The notes beneath the pieces are model-generated. The model saw only the letters and a list, made by a program, of their open reading frames with translations, did not search any database and was not told the DNA's origin. Of a DNA stretch of 64,000 nt, positions 37,575 through 48,439 are shown one piece after another (within the stretch, counting starts at the first letter, position 1; each line of letters begins with the position of its first letter). The DNA comes from Thraustochytrium sp. TN22. Taxonomy: Eukaryota > Sar > Bigyra > Thraustochytrida > Thraustochytriidae. Location: assembly GCA_013306675.1 (NCBI GenBank), contig JABLUY010000012.1, forward strand, positions 1 to 64,000. The letters are read 5' to 3'. The position numbers were made by a program, and so were the translations under genes.

Positions 37575-39230
37575 CGTACGAGCGAGCATGCGTGCAGGCG
37601 CGCAGGCGCCTGGTTTGACCCCTGGGACGCGGGCGGCGGGCTTGGGGCGCTTTGCTGCGAAGCGACCCATCCTCCCGGCCTCGCCACGAAGCGCTCAAAG
37701 CGCTCGGGGCGGCGTGCGGGCGCTGCGCGGAGGCCGCCTGTCACCCTCGCGTCGCCCAGGTCGCGCTCGCGGGCGCGGCGCCGCGGCGCCGCGGCTTCGC
37801 AGGCGCGGCGGGCAATCCCACCACGACATAGGCACAACGAGGGTTCATGCTCGCGGAGGCCAACGACCACGACGCCGCCACCGTGGAGAGCGCGGGCGCG
37901 TGGCACGTGCTGCTGGCGCGTGGCGGTCGACGTGGCGCGCAGAGCGCGCTGCTGCTGAGCGAAGGCCTTCTCACTCGCTCGCGTCCAGAAGCAGGATCAG
38001 CAGCGAGCGAGCCTCGGTCCTGGGCTTAGGTCGTCCCGACTGCCCCTGCGCGCTCCATGCTTCCCGTCGCGGGCGTCGCGGGCGTCGCGGGCGTCGCGGG
38101 CGTCGCGTGCTGCGTGTCGGGCCGCGTGCTCAGTGCCGCGTCGCGCCGCGGCGCCGTCGCGAATCACGTGCACGGCGCCATGCCGCCGGGCTGCTGGGGG
38201 AAGAAAAGTTGGGCGGGTTCGCGCCTCGACACGACGCGCACCGCACGCGCGGTGCCGTCGGGTAAGGTGGGCCAGCCCGGGGGGGGGGGCATGCACGTTC
38301 CGGAAGAATACGTGCAATTGTGCGCACCGTCAGGAGCCTGGCACACGCCAATCACGCTCTCGACACCGGGCCGCCACGCTGCTTAATTAACGTTCTCCTC
38401 CGCAGGACCGTGGCGCACGCAGGCGGACCTTCAGGCGATGGCGACCGGTCGACGGACCGACGACCACGCTGTGGGTGGACCAGCCACCCTCTGTGTACGT
38501 GGACCGGGTGTGATTCTGAGAATTAGCTCACTAGCAGGTGCCGCGCGAATAAAAGCAGGTCGAATCATGTCTGTTGCGCGCACCACTCAGCCCACGATCA
38601 GGTCCGTGTTCAGACGGCGTTCTGCCGATCGGAACAACACGAGTGTCGGATTGTTCTTGATCGTGATTGCGCGCTTGGCTTCAAAGAACCCGGCGGGACC
38701 CGGCGCACACGACGCAGATCCCAGCTCCTGTGCACCGCGCGCATATCGCTCGACGCTTGGTTCGACTACTCCCAGCTATCTTTCCTGCATCTTCCATGCC
38801 AGCCAAGCCGCGTCAACGCGCTTGCCACGATCTCAATGGATCATTCGCACTCAAGTTTAGCCCGCGAGCTCACTCCAGCTCGGCCCCTTTCCTATTTCAC
38901 GCTCACGGCTCGTCAGCCCACGCCGGCGAGTATTTTGCTGGTCGCTGAGCTACCATGCCAGCCACGGCGCTTGCCGTGGTGGCTGCGAGTGGTGGGTCGC
39001 GCTGGGCCACGATGTGGCACGATGCCTTCTGCGCATGATGCGCCACATGATGGCCGCGACTGGGATGCTCGGAGGTGTGCGCTGGTCGCGCGTGCCGGAG
39101 CCGGGTGGCGGCGGCTGCGACGCGTGGGCGGGCCCTTCCCGCTCGGGGCCAGTGGCGGCGCGCGAGGTCGCGGCGCAGCGCAGCGCAGACCCGGACTCGG
39201 ACTCGGACGCGGGGCGCGCGCGCGGGCAGG
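35417..39230. other. Gene-poor region of 3.8 kb
   Basis: No reading frame shows a known family; long frames at 36434-37228 and 36991-38265 are Arg/Ala/Ser-rich shadows of GC-rich DNA. GGCA repeats lie at 37535-37573, a 9-bp GTCGCGGGC repeat at 38066-38105, and GCTAGCTAG words near 36418 and 37224. The 3' part near 38900-39230 becomes GC-rich and is likely the promoter of the next gene. Confidence 0.5.
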
Positions 39231-40421
39231 ATGGCGGAGCTGGAGCCGGCAGAGGCGTGGCGGCGCGACACGCAGCGGCAGGTGCGGTCGATCGTGCTGA
39301 AGCTGCGCGAGGAGGGCGTGGCGGAGAAGGAGATCAAGCGGCAGACGCGCGAGTACAAGCAGAAGCGCGAGTCGCAGTTCGCGCGGCAGCGGCGCGCGCG
39401 CAAGGCCGCGGCGGCGGGCGAGGGCCGCGGCGAGGGCGCCAACGTGAACCAGTCGCGCAAGTGGCGCGAACGCGTGTTTGACGAGCGGCCGCGCGGCGGG
39501 CGGGGCCGCGACGACCGCGGGCCGTCGTCGTCGTCCTTCGCGCACTCGGACCGGCCCAAGCCGTGGGAGACCGGCAAGGATGCGGGCCAGATGCAGAAGC
39601 GCGAGGACGCGGCCCGTAAGCACGACCTGGTGATCATCCCGATTTTGTGGAAGAAGCGCGAAGCGGAGGCTGAGATGGTGCGGGGCGCGGCGCAGACCTT
39701 CAAGGACGTGCTGATGAAGCACCGCATCAACGCGTGGATCGACCAGCGGTCGTCGCTGCTGCCGGGGCAAAAGTACGAGTACTGGGAGTCGATGGGCGTG
39801 ACGCTGCGCGTGGAGCTTGGGCCCTCGGAGGCCCGCTCGCAGACCGTGTGCCTGAGCAAGGCGCGTTCTGCGGACGGCGGCCGCGGCAATGTGGCGCAGC
39901 GCTGGCAGAACTTGCGTACGGACACGCCCGAGGGCGTGCACGAGCTGCTGTCGCTGCTGCGCGAGCATGGGCTCAAGTGGCTGAGCCCGCCCAAGCCGGA
40001 CAGCTGCGAGGTGTGCAAGTCCATCAGCGCCGAGTCGGGCTTTGCGTTCGCGACAGACGAGGACGGCGTCCCAGCGGCGCCGCGGGCAGCGAAGCGCAGC
40101 GCTGTCGGGTCGTCGGTCAAGCCTGCTGGCAAGCTGATGCAGTTCAAGGACGATGACGACGATGACGACAACGACGAGATCCCGAACCCGTTCAGGAAGC
40201 CGGCAGGGGCGGAGCCGGCAGGGGAGGCGCCGACTGCGGTAGGTAAGACGACCGCGGCGCAGGCGTTGGCTTCCTACGACAGTAGCAAGAAGCGGCGCGC
40301 GCCCGCGGGTGTGTCGGACTCGTCCGAGGCGACGCCGGCCCAGGCGAAGAAGCAGAAGAAGCAGAAGAAGGGTGCGCAGACGAGCGGCGACAGCCTCGAC
40401 GCGAACTATGTGCTGGAGTGA
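39231..40421 (+). CDS. Standalone class II aaRS-type anticodon-binding domain protein
   Basis: 396 aa, single exon. The N-terminal ~130 residues are basic and coiled-coil-like (IVLKLREEGVAEKEIKRQT). Residues ~132-212 form a prolyl/histidyl-tRNA-synthetase-type anticodon-binding domain: DLVIIPILWKKREAEAE, FKDVLMKHRINAWIDQRSSL, then LLPGQKYEYWESMGV and TLRVELGPSEA. This matches the ProRS pattern PGWKF.YWE.KGVP.RIEIGP. No catalytic synthetase motifs 1-3 are present. An Asp run follows and the C-terminus is Lys/Gln-rich (KKQKKQKKG). It may bind tRNA or another RNA, perhaps as a synthetase cofactor or in the nucleus or nucleolus; that role is inference. Confidence 0.8.
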   Translation: MAELEPAEAWRRDTQRQVRSIVLKLREEGVAEKEIKRQTREYKQKRESQFARQRRARKAAAAGEGRGEGANVNQSRKWRERVFDERPRGGRGRDDRGPSSSSFAHSDRPKPWETGKDAGQMQKREDAARKHDLVIIPILWKKREAEAEMVRGAAQTFKDVLMKHRINAWIDQRSSLLPGQKYEYWESMGVTLRVELGPSEARSQTVCLSKARSADGGRGNVAQRWQNLRTDTPEGVHELLSLLREHGLKWLSPPKPDSCEVCKSISAESGFAFATDEDGVPAAPRAAKRSAVGSSVKPAGKLMQFKDDDDDDDNDEIPNPFRKPAGAEPAGEAPTAVGKTTAAQALASYDSSKKRRAPAGVSDSSEATPAQAKKQKKQKKGAQTSGDSLDANYVLE

Positions 40422-40941
40422 GGCGGCGCGCCGAGGCGGCCTGCTCACTACTGCTGGATGTTGACATATCCGCGTTCTCTCTCGGCACGTTTGTAGTAAG
40501 TAAGACATCATCATCATCATCATCATCATCATTAGCATCCACATGAGCATCCACATTAGCATCCACATGAGCACGACCGTCACGGTCACCGTCTGGCTGC
40601 AGACCCAGCCAGAGAGGGACGGTCGCTCTTGGCGCAAAACATGCCATGGTGCATGGCCTCTGGACGTGGAAAGCGCCCTAGAGCTAGCTAGCTCTTCCGG
40701 TGTCCGCGGTTCTTGCTTTGCCCCATTTTGTGCGCCCCCCTCTTCAAGGTGTTGCAGATGCCCGTGCGGTGACCCGGACGGCACGGCGCAGCGCAATTCC
40801 CTAGTTGCACGCACACGCGGCCTCTTCAGCTACAGAGCTGTTCGCTTGCTCTAAGTTAGCTAGGCCTGGAGCGTCCTCCGCACGACGGCACCCGTCTTGT
40901 CCCCGTCCTCGTCTCGTCTCGTCTCGTCTCGTCTCGTCTCG
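40422..40941. other. Convergent intergenic region with microsatellites
   Basis: 520 bp between two converging genes. An ATC run (40506-40533), ATCCACATTAG/ATCCACATGAG repeats (40536-40570) and a GTCTC run (40912-40943) are visible. No gene is seen. Confidence 0.6.
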
Positions 40942-41826
40942 TCATTGTGGCAGCTCGTAGAGCGGAAAGAAGAGGGAGATGGTGGACCTCGCCATGTTGA
41001 TGTTGAGCACGGTGAAGAGCAGAAAGAGCACGACGAGGACGGCGACCGGGTAGAGCAGGGCAGTGACGCGCTTCTTGTCCAGAAAGGGCAGGTACATGTA
41101 GCCGAGAAAGGTGATGTAGTGGTAGTAAGCAAAGGTGAGCGTGTAGAGCGCGTTGGCAGCGAGCGTGGAGAGGATGTTGGGGCGCAGCAGCACGGGCAGC
41201 AGTAGGAGCTGCAAAAGGTAGAGTGTGAGGACGAGCGGAAAGTAGGCGTTGCAATGGATGTCAAAGGCGTACATCCACTCGACCTCCTGCTCGACGCTGT
41301 GTGAGTGGCGCGTGCGGAAGCGCGCGTTGGCGAGGCGCCAGCAAAAGGTGGCGACACAGAAGCCAGAGCCCAAAAAGATGAGCAACTGCGTGGCAACGAG
41401 GCTGACGACGCCGGCGACGGAGCCGCGGCCCAGCGCCAGGCCGTACGCCAGCGAGGTGGCGCCGATGAGCGCACAGAGAATGACAAGGAAGGCCGGATCA
41501 TCGCGCGCCCAACGGTTCTTGGTCTGGTTGCGCCAGCTGGTCATCTTGTACACCTTGCTGGGTTTGCGCAGCAGCAGCTTCATCTGCGTGAGCGTATACT
41601 CGAAGTCCATCTGCGGGTAGTACACCACGCGCCGCAAGTACCTCATGAGCGAGAACTGCCCGTGGCCGTGGAAGCCCTCATCCGAGTACAGCGTGCTGCT
41701 CGCCCGCCGGTGCAGCGCCGACGCCGTGGACCCGGCGCTGCTGATGCCGCCTCGCCCGCGTCCCGCCGTCGCCGTCGCCGTCGACGACCCGCCGCCGTGC
41801 CGCGCGCCGCCGTGGAGCGGTAGCAT
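40942..41826 (-). CDS. UNC50: UNC-50 / GMH1 family Golgi membrane protein
   Basis: 294-aa multi-pass protein of the UNC50/Gmh1 family, which acts in Golgi/trans-Golgi traffic and receptor surface delivery. The family core is very clear: LMRYLRRVVYYPQMDFEYTL, then RNQTKNRWARDDPAFLVIL, then VEQEVEWMYAFDIHCNAYFP, and YYHYITFLGYMYLPFL. Five hydrophobic segments follow the RWARDDPAF motif. The N-terminal ~55 residues are Gly/Ser/Ala-rich and not conserved. A single exon with ATG at 41826 covers the whole family domain, and length fits the usual ~260 aa plus the head. It converges with the anticodon-binding gene. Confidence in family is high. Confidence 0.95.
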   Translation of the reverse strand: MLPLHGGARHGGGSSTATATAGRGRGGISSAGSTASALHRRASSTLYSDEGFHGHGQFSLMRYLRRVVYYPQMDFEYTLTQMKLLLRKPSKVYKMTSWRNQTKNRWARDDPAFLVILCALIGATSLAYGLALGRGSVAGVVSLVATQLLIFLGSGFCVATFCWRLANARFRTRHSHSVEQEVEWMYAFDIHCNAYFPLVLTLYLLQLLLLPVLLRPNILSTLAANALYTLTFAYYHYITFLGYMYLPFLDKKRVTALLYPVAVLVVLFLLFTVLNINMARSTISLFFPLYELPQ

Positions 41827-44252
41827 CGCGCCCGCGCCGGTCCACGTCCACGTCGCCGCGCCGCCCAGCGCCGCGCCGCGCCGCCCTGTGCCGCGCCGCC
41901 CTGCGCCGCGCCGCGCCGCGCCGCGCCGGCCCGAGCGCGCAGCCCAGGCCCGCCGCCGCTGCCCGCCGCGCGCGAGCGCCGCCGCCGCCGCCGCCGCGCC
42001 GCGCGCCTTTCTGGGTCTGCCCTTCTAGAGCCAACAACCGTGACGGCGAGGAGGAGTTGAGGACTCGGAGCGACGCCGAGCCCGCCGCCGGCGAGGGCGC
42101 CAGGTTCCGCGGGCTGGGCATCCATCTGCGGCCAAGGAGCGCCACCTTGGCCAGAGTGCAATGCTCCACGCGTGGATGGTTGCACCCGGGCCGTGGCGCA
42201 GCGAGGAGTCACATGCGGGTGCCAAGACCGAGCCTGGGCCAGGGACCGATACGCGGCGACTCGGAGCTGAGGGACCGTAAACGTGGATGCGAGGTCTTGA
42301 CAGTGCGGCGGGAGCTGGCGGCGTGCGAGGCCAAGGCGGCACGTATTAGAGCGCAGTGCCAAGGGCGAGGAGCGTCCTGCTTGGCACAGCTTGTATTGTG
42401 TCGCAACGACTTGTGGAGGACAAGAGGGAGCTCGTGGCGATCGATGCATATCGAGACTCATCTTATCAATGCTGAAGGAGCGACTCATCTCACTAATGCT
42501 GAAGGAGCGTCTTCTCAGAGTGCAGTGGCGAGCATCGTCCAGATCGGCAAAAATCAACGAGTCATGAACGCGTCTGGTGCACTGCAACAAGTACTCAGTC
42601 ACTGTCAACTCAGTCTCTGTCAACTCCCCGCGCAGGTACTCATGCAGCAGCTCACGGACCCAACGCACACTGGGTCGTCGCCTTGGCGTCACCTTGGCTC
42701 GCCCTGTTGGCCGCGCATGAGTGCGGTGTGTGCCTTTGCGCGAACATCAAGGGTGGTTGTGGGAGTCACAACCTTAGATTCATTGCGATGCGTGGGTCGC
42801 ACCAGTCTAGCAGGCTTGCTGGGTGCCGGACCTGGCCTTTTGCTCGCTGCACCACTGGCAAGCCAGGCCGCCGGACGAAGACGTTCAAGGAAAGCTGCGC
42901 TGTCTGAAATTCCGAATGCTCTTCGCCGTGGTCTTTTCGTAAACCACCGCGAATCTGGAGGGCTTGCTGACTCGAACCGACCACGAGTGCGAGCGGCGCT
43001 CACAGTCTGCCTGCCTACTGTAGCCTACAGGCAGCGCCTGGCTTGTTCAGCTTCGCCACTCCCAGCTTTGCAGAGCGCGCTACCTTGGACTCGGAGGGAT
43101 TGTAGCATTTTGCCATTGGCCAGCTAAAAAAAGGACGCAACAACACACGCCTCATGGCGCATGCGCTCGAAGCATACCGCTGAATGTTGTAGACAGTTCC
43201 GCTGCTGTTCCAAGTCGACATCGACCAAGGCTACCAAGGCGACTCACTGAAAAGCCTGCCAGTGGCACGTCAAGCCGAGCCGCACAGCCGCGAAGCCTGG
43301 TTGAGGGTGGCGCAGAGTCGCAGACTCGAACTCAGACCGTGCCAGGCATCCTGGCCAGGCCTGCTATTTGGCGCACACTGCAGTCCGCTTTGCACCCTAC
43401 GGTATTCATGGTGTATGACTCGGATGTCGTCCGCCAGGAGTCACGAGAGAAGCCGCGCGGAGGCTCGATTCCGCTCGAAGTCGCGCAAACTGCACTGCAG
43501 CTTGTCGTAACTTAGCCGCTCGCGGCCACTCGTCCCCGCTTGCACTATCTTACTGTTAGTTGCGGTTCAGAGGTCCAACCTGTGGCGCGTGGCCGGCAAT
43601 GAGAATGCTGCTGTCCGCGAGCCTCGCGAGCCTCGCGAGCGGCGAGCCTCGCCTCACGTCATTGTCTGGCTAGGCGAGCTTCGGTGGGTCAGGGCGAGCC
43701 TCGTGACGGCGGCGCTCGGCGCTCGACTGCCTCGCCTCGAACCGCCCGCTCACGGGAAATGCTCGTGGCGGTCTGAGCTGGCTGGCGGCAGTGGCGACTT
43801 CGGCGCGGCTTCCGAGTCGGAGGCGCTCGCAGCCAACGGCCTGGCGGGCCTGGCTGGCAGCCTGGCGGGCCGCAGGGGCGACCCGAGGCGAGAAGGATTC
43901 AGAGATGAGCATGGCCGCGGAAAGTCGCACAGAGACAAGGACGGTGTTTTGGCCGTGGCCAATGGCACGGGTACCAGTGGTAGGCCGTGAGGCGGTGCAA
44001 GGTCGGGCTGAGGAGCGCTGCACAGGGTCAAGGTCAAGAAGAAAGGAGGCGAAGGGCTTAAAAGGTTGAAGGAATCGTTTGGATCCGAGTGTATGCTACA
44101 TAAAAAAGGATGGAAGGAAAGAAAGAAAGAAAGAAAGGAGAGAGCTGCGCAGCGCAGCGCAGGACGGGCCAACCGCCTCGCGCTCGTGCGCTCTCAATTG
44201 TACTGGAGTTGTTGTTGGTGGTGGTGGTCTTGGTGGAGGTCGCCCTGCACGT
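41827..44252. other. Gene-poor region of 2.4 kb
   Basis: 41827-42030 is a CGCCGCGC-rich block, probably the UNC50 promoter. Two copies of an ATGCTGAAGGAGCG word at 42469 and 42496 are 27 bp apart. A GAAA run sits at 44117-44140. No protein family is recognised. A minus-strand stretch at 42690-42430 (VRELLHEYLRGEL) reads more like protein than its surroundings but has no ATG or splice support. Confidence 0.5.
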
Positions 44253-44771
44253 CTAGTAGACGGCAAGATCGACGCGAGAGGCGTTGTTCTCGCGCTTCCA
44301 TGCGAGCTCCTCGTCGCTGAGCTTGTAGACGAAGACCTTGACGCGCTGGTTGAACTGGACGCCGCGGCTGACCTCGGCCTCCTTGGCCTCGTCCTCCTTG
44401 GTCTCGACCTCGTTCTGGATCTCCTGCGCCGGAGCCTTGGCCTCCTCCTGCGGCATGTCAAACTGCACGCGCGCGCGCTTGACCTGCGCCGCCTTGTCCT
44501 CGCCTGGCACCGCCGCCGCCGCCGCCACGGACTTGCGCGCGATGGCGTTCAGGTGCGGCTTGACCATGGCCGCCTTGTGCGCCGCCGGGCCCGCGTGCGG
44601 CACGCACTTGGCGGGCCCCGCCGGCGCGGCCGCTGCCGCCGCCGCCCCGGTCGCGAGCGGCCTCTTGTGCCCAATCTTGTGCATCTTGATCTTGTTCATG
44701 AACCTGCCCATGACGCCGCCCTGCTGCTGGTAGCACTGCGTGGCGCTGCGCCGCGAGCACTGGGTGAGCAT
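44253..44771 (-). CDS. Small basic/acidic protein, function unknown
   Basis: 172 aa, single exon, ATG at 44771. The N-terminus has RFMNKIKMHKIGHKRP, followed by Ala/Pro-rich linkers. The C-terminal ~60 residues are the most protein-like: an acidic Lys/Glu section (ETKEDEAKEAEV), then GVQFNQRVKVFVYKLSDEEL and AWKRENNASRVDL. The GVQFN/RVKVF words resemble the RVxF-type docking motif of protein phosphatase 1 regulators followed by a helix, but this is weak and only a hypothesis. No membrane segment or signal peptide occurs. I do not recognise a family. Confidence 0.55.
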   Translation of the reverse strand: MLTQCSRRSATQCYQQQGGVMGRFMNKIKMHKIGHKRPLATGAAAAAAAPAGPAKCVPHAGPAAHKAAMVKPHLNAIARKSVAAAAAVPGEDKAAQVKRARVQFDMPQEEAKAPAQEIQNEVETKEDEAKEAEVSRGVQFNQRVKVFVYKLSDEELAWKRENNASRVDLAVY

Positions 44772-46790
44772 CTCCCCTGCGCTGCTGCAGCTGCGCGTCC
44801 TCCGCCGCTCCTGCCGCTCCGCCGCTGCGCTTCGCTTCGCTTCGCTGCTCCGCTGCGCTGCGCTGCTGCCGCCGTGCCGCGCTCCTCGCTCGCCCCGCTC
44901 GCCGCCCGCTCGCTGTCCGGCTGCTCGCTCTGGTTCGAGGTTTGCCGCCAGCGGCGGCGCCCGGTGCAGGCCAGCGGCGGCGCGACAGAGCGCGGGCCCC
45001 GATGACGATGACGCCTCGTGCCGGTCGCCCCGAGCGGTGCGCGCCGGTTGAGCCGCCGGCGCCGCTGAGTCCGGCGGCAGAGCGCGGTATTCGCGGGCGA
45101 AGCTTCGGTGTTCGCGTGTTCGCGCGCGCCGCGGCTTCGGCGTTCGCTAGCGCGCGCCTAGCCGCGCCTAGTGCCGCGCGCGTGCCGCCGGCGGTCTGCG
45201 CAACGCCTCGGCGCGACCCGGGCGGGCGCCGCGCGGCGAACGGCGCGCCGCGACGGCACCTCGAGGCTCGAGCGCGGCGCGAAGGAGAGAAGCCGCGACG
45301 AGACGCGGCCCGTGCCAGCTGCCAGCTGAGGAGGAGAACTTGCCTTGCAGTGGACCTGGCCTGGCTGACTGGAGAAGAAAGAAGGAGCGCGACCAGGAGC
45401 GCGACCAGGCGGCGAACGAAGTGACGTCAATTCTGGCGATTCTGGCACGACACGGGGGCCGAAGGGATGTCGTTGGCGGCGCGGGGCGTGCAGAGCACGT
45501 GGCAGCTGGTGACGACGGTGAAGCTCGCGCGATGTCGTGATCGTTGTGCCAAGGAACCTTTCTTCCCGAGAAGCGGCGTGCAGTAGCGCAGAGCGGCGTC
45601 ACGCTGCGGAGTTGGATGACGTGCAGTGAGTGGCCTGGCTTGCGGTGGTGGCGCGCGGCCAGCCAGCTGAGCCTGTGCTCTGGAAGGTGGCCGGGTGGCG
45701 TGGTGGGCGGCCAGAGAGGGGGGAAAGACAGAGGCGCCGTCGCGAACGTGACGGCGGCGGACATTCATTCTCACTTGTCCGACGAGGTGCACGGGCATCC
45801 AAGGTCGTCACGGTTGGCCCAGGGGCTACGGTCGTAATGAGAGTGGGTTCCTCGGTACGCCCACCAGCCTGAGCGTGGCCTTGGTTGCACCCTCTGGCCG
45901 CGCACGGGTGCTATCGCTCACGGCACGGCACGGCACGGCACGGCACGACACGACACGGCACGGCAAGCACACTGTGGCGGCACGCTCCTGAAGATGGCCA
46001 AGAGGGAACGGGGAAGGCGTAGCGTGTCCGGCGTGTCCAGCCTGAGCCGCCAGGCCCTGCACTGGCTGCTGGCAGGAGTGCTTCGCAGTTCGTTGGTCGT
46101 CGCAGCCGCTGTCTGTCTCAGCCAGCTTCAGCCACAGCAGGCCAGCGCGCACTCTGCACAACCTGAGACTTCGCTTCTTCGCATGTCTCTGTCGTGCCGC
46201 CCGTGACCGCTGCGGCGCTGACTCCTCTGCGCTGCCATCATGGCCAGTGGCCGATTGTGTGCGCGGACGGGGTCCCCATGAGATTGCGAGCTCGGTCTGA
46301 GGCGGAGGTCGGCCCGAGCTGGGCATAACGCCGACACTGGCGGGAGTTCGGGCGCGGCGTGGGGAGCCGCCGAGCCGAAGTCGGGACCTTGGTCGGGTGC
46401 ACCCGGCATCACTGTCGCTAGCCAGCCAGGAAAATCGAGTCAAGGTGCGCGCTGTCGCGTTCTGCCCGAGGCAAGGCGAGGCGAGGAGCGAGCATGGATC
46501 TCTTGCTGAGAGAGCTAGGTGTAAGTGGTGGTGGTGGTGGAACTGGTACCCACCCCAAGGGACCAGCAATCAACCCAGCTGGCTAGCTCTTGGGCTCTCT
46601 CCGAATCCGAGTCAGACTGTCGTCGTCGGTGACTTCAAGGCAGACGAGGCGGCGTGCCTCGCTGTTTCCCTGCAAGCGAGTGACTTCGGCGGCCTAGGCT
46701 AGGTGGCCTGGGGCCTAGCCTGCGTGAGCGACGCCTTCGGAACCTTTTCTTCACCTTTTCTTTACGTTTACTGGGCTTATGGTCATGCCT

Positions 46791-46827
<37 letters not shown>

Positions 46828-46918
46828 CCTTTCTCGAGCCTCGAGCCAAGCAGGGCATGGAGGCGGCCTAACTGTGATAAGCCTCAAGTCTCGACTCGGA
46901 CTCGGACTCAGACTCGGA
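44772..46918. other. Gene-poor region of 2.1 kb
   Basis: No gene recognised. GGCAC/GACAC pentamer repeats lie at 45921-45965, GCTTCG runs near 44825-44845, a TC microsatellite at 46794-46825, and GGTGGTGGTGGT at 46528-46540. Frames in this stretch are Arg/Ala/Ser-rich and lack family motifs. The 3' end leads into the PRP19 terminator region. Confidence 0.5.
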
Positions 46919-48439
46919 TCACTCGCCGAGGGCAGCGGCGAACTCATTGAGGGAGCGGTCCATGCAGGAAACCCAGAGCGACCTTGCGGCGGCGGAAAAT
47001 GCGAGGCCGGTAATGGGCTTCTTGTGGTCGTAGAGCTGGACCACGGCGCTCCAGGGGTCCTTCTTCTTCTTCTTGGGCGGCTTGGAGAGGATGGAGACGG
47101 CGCCGGACTCCTCGCCGACGGCGAGGTAGTTGCCGGAGTCGTCAAAGGTGATGGCGACCGGGGTGGACTCGAAGCGCTGCGAGCTAGTCTCTTGCACGGT
47201 CCGCAAATCCCAGATGCGGACCTGGCCGTCGACGCCGGCCGAGGCGAGCAGGTAGCCGTTCTCGGAGAAGGCGATCTTGGTAATGGCGGCGCCGTGCTCC
47301 ATGGGCTCCACAATGGGGCCCTTGGCCGGGTCGGCAATGGCGTTGTAGACCGAGATCTTGCCGGCGGAGCCCGCCACGGCAAAGAGGCGGCCGTCCGGGT
47401 GCCACTGCGCGCAGGTCAGATCGTCGTCCTCGGAGCTCTTGATGTCAGGGTTGCCGCTCTCGAGGCTGGTGACGGTCCAGAAGCTGTCGCCGCCGGCCGT
47501 GAGCAGGACCTTGTTGCTCGGGTGCAGGCGCGCCGACACGACCGGCTTGGCGTGTAGCTTGAGCGTGCTCTTGAGCGTAAAGGACTCGGGCTGCATGGCG
47601 CTGCCCGTGTATACGTGCACGTTCTTGTCGCTGGACCCAGACACGATGACGCCGTCAAGCACGCTCACGCTCACGTCGTTGACGCGGCCCTTGTGGCGGC
47701 CTGGCGTGGCCAAGATCTGGCCCTCGCGCGCGTCGATGAGCTTGACCTCGCCATCCACGCCTCCCGACACGACAAAGTTCGTCGGCATGGGCCCGCGCTT
47801 GACGCTAAACTCATCCACCGCCACGCACGAGACGCCGGGCTTGCTCGCCTTGTGCGGCGCCAGCGACCGCCGCTGCGCCCATGAGCCGCCCTCGCGCTTG
47901 AGGTCCGCCAGATCGTCGTCGCCCGGCTTGGGCGCCTTCCACGCCGTGCGGAAGTTCTGCAGCTCGTCTGCCGTCGCACGGATCAGCGAGCCCAGCCGCC
48001 CGTTGTCGTTGTCCGTGTCCATGGCGGCCGGTCCGCCCGCGCGCATCAGGTCGTCCTTGAGCTGCTGGTTCTCCGACATGAGCCGCGCGATCACCGCGCC
48101 GGCCGCCTCGCGCTCGTACAGCGCCGTCGCCAGGTCCTTGCGCGTCTCCAGCAGCTCCTTGCGCAGGTTCACCTGCTCCAGCAGCAGGCTGTCCCACTCA
48201 TTCTGCAGCGTCGACAGAATCGTCGGGAACGAGTTGCTCTGCGGCGGCCGCGGCAGCGTCACCTGCGTCGTCTTCACCTTGTGCAGGTCCGCGTCCGCCT
48301 CCAGCGACACCCCCGTCACCGGGCACTTGCCGCCATCGGCGTCCAGCGCCTTGTGCAGCAGCCGCTCCTCATAGATGAGCCCCGTCTTGGGGCAGAACAC
48401 CGGTTCCTGCACCACCTGCCCGCTGATGGCGCAGAACAT
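46919..48439 (-). CDS. PRP19: PRP19, spliceosomal U-box E3 ubiquitin ligase
   Basis: 506 aa, matching the ~504 aa of human PRPF19. PRP19 is the scaffold E3 ligase of the NineTeen complex, needed for spliceosome activation and DNA repair. Residues 1-57 form the U-box (MFCAISGQVVQEPVFCPKTG, KCPVTGVSLEADADL). The Prp19 tetramerisation coiled coil follows (LQNEWDSLLLEQVNLRKEL, YEREAAGAVIARLMSENQQL), then a seven-bladed WD40 domain (~205-506; for example FVVSGGVDGEVKLIDAREG, LLASAGVDGQVRIWDLR). The start is the ATG directly opening the U-box, so upstream in-frame residues were dropped. Single exon, with no missing motif. Confidence 0.96.
   Translation of the reverse strand: MFCAISGQVVQEPVFCPKTGLIYEERLLHKALDADGGKCPVTGVSLEADADLHKVKTTQVTLPRPPQSNSFPTILSTLQNEWDSLLLEQVNLRKELLETRKDLATALYEREAAGAVIARLMSENQQLKDDLMRAGGPAAMDTDNDNGRLGSLIRATADELQNFRTAWKAPKPGDDDLADLKREGGSWAQRRSLAPHKASKPGVSCVAVDEFSVKRGPMPTNFVVSGGVDGEVKLIDAREGQILATPGRHKGRVNDVSVSVLDGVIVSGSSDKNVHVYTGSAMQPESFTLKSTLKLHAKPVVSARLHPSNKVLLTAGGDSFWTVTSLESGNPDIKSSEDDDLTCAQWHPDGRLFAVAGSAGKISVYNAIADPAKGPIVEPMEHGAAITKIAFSENGYLLASAGVDGQVRIWDLRTVQETSSQRFESTPVAITFDDSGNYLAVGEESGAVSILSKPPKKKKKDPWSAVVQLYDHKKPITGLAFSAAARSLWVSCMDRSLNEFAAALGE

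Noticed and set aside
36991-38265. 424-codon plus-strand frame
   Set aside because: Composition is Arg/Ala/Ser with a GGCA repeat translated in frame; no motif and no counterpart on splice logic.
42430-42692. Minus-strand stretch reading VRELLHEYLRGEL
   Set aside because: It looks somewhat protein-like, but begins only with GTG, contains a 27-bp repeat and has no splice or family support.
44079-45005. 308-codon plus-strand frame over the small minus gene
   Set aside because: It is the antisense shadow of the 44253-44771 gene, continuing into GC-rich noise.
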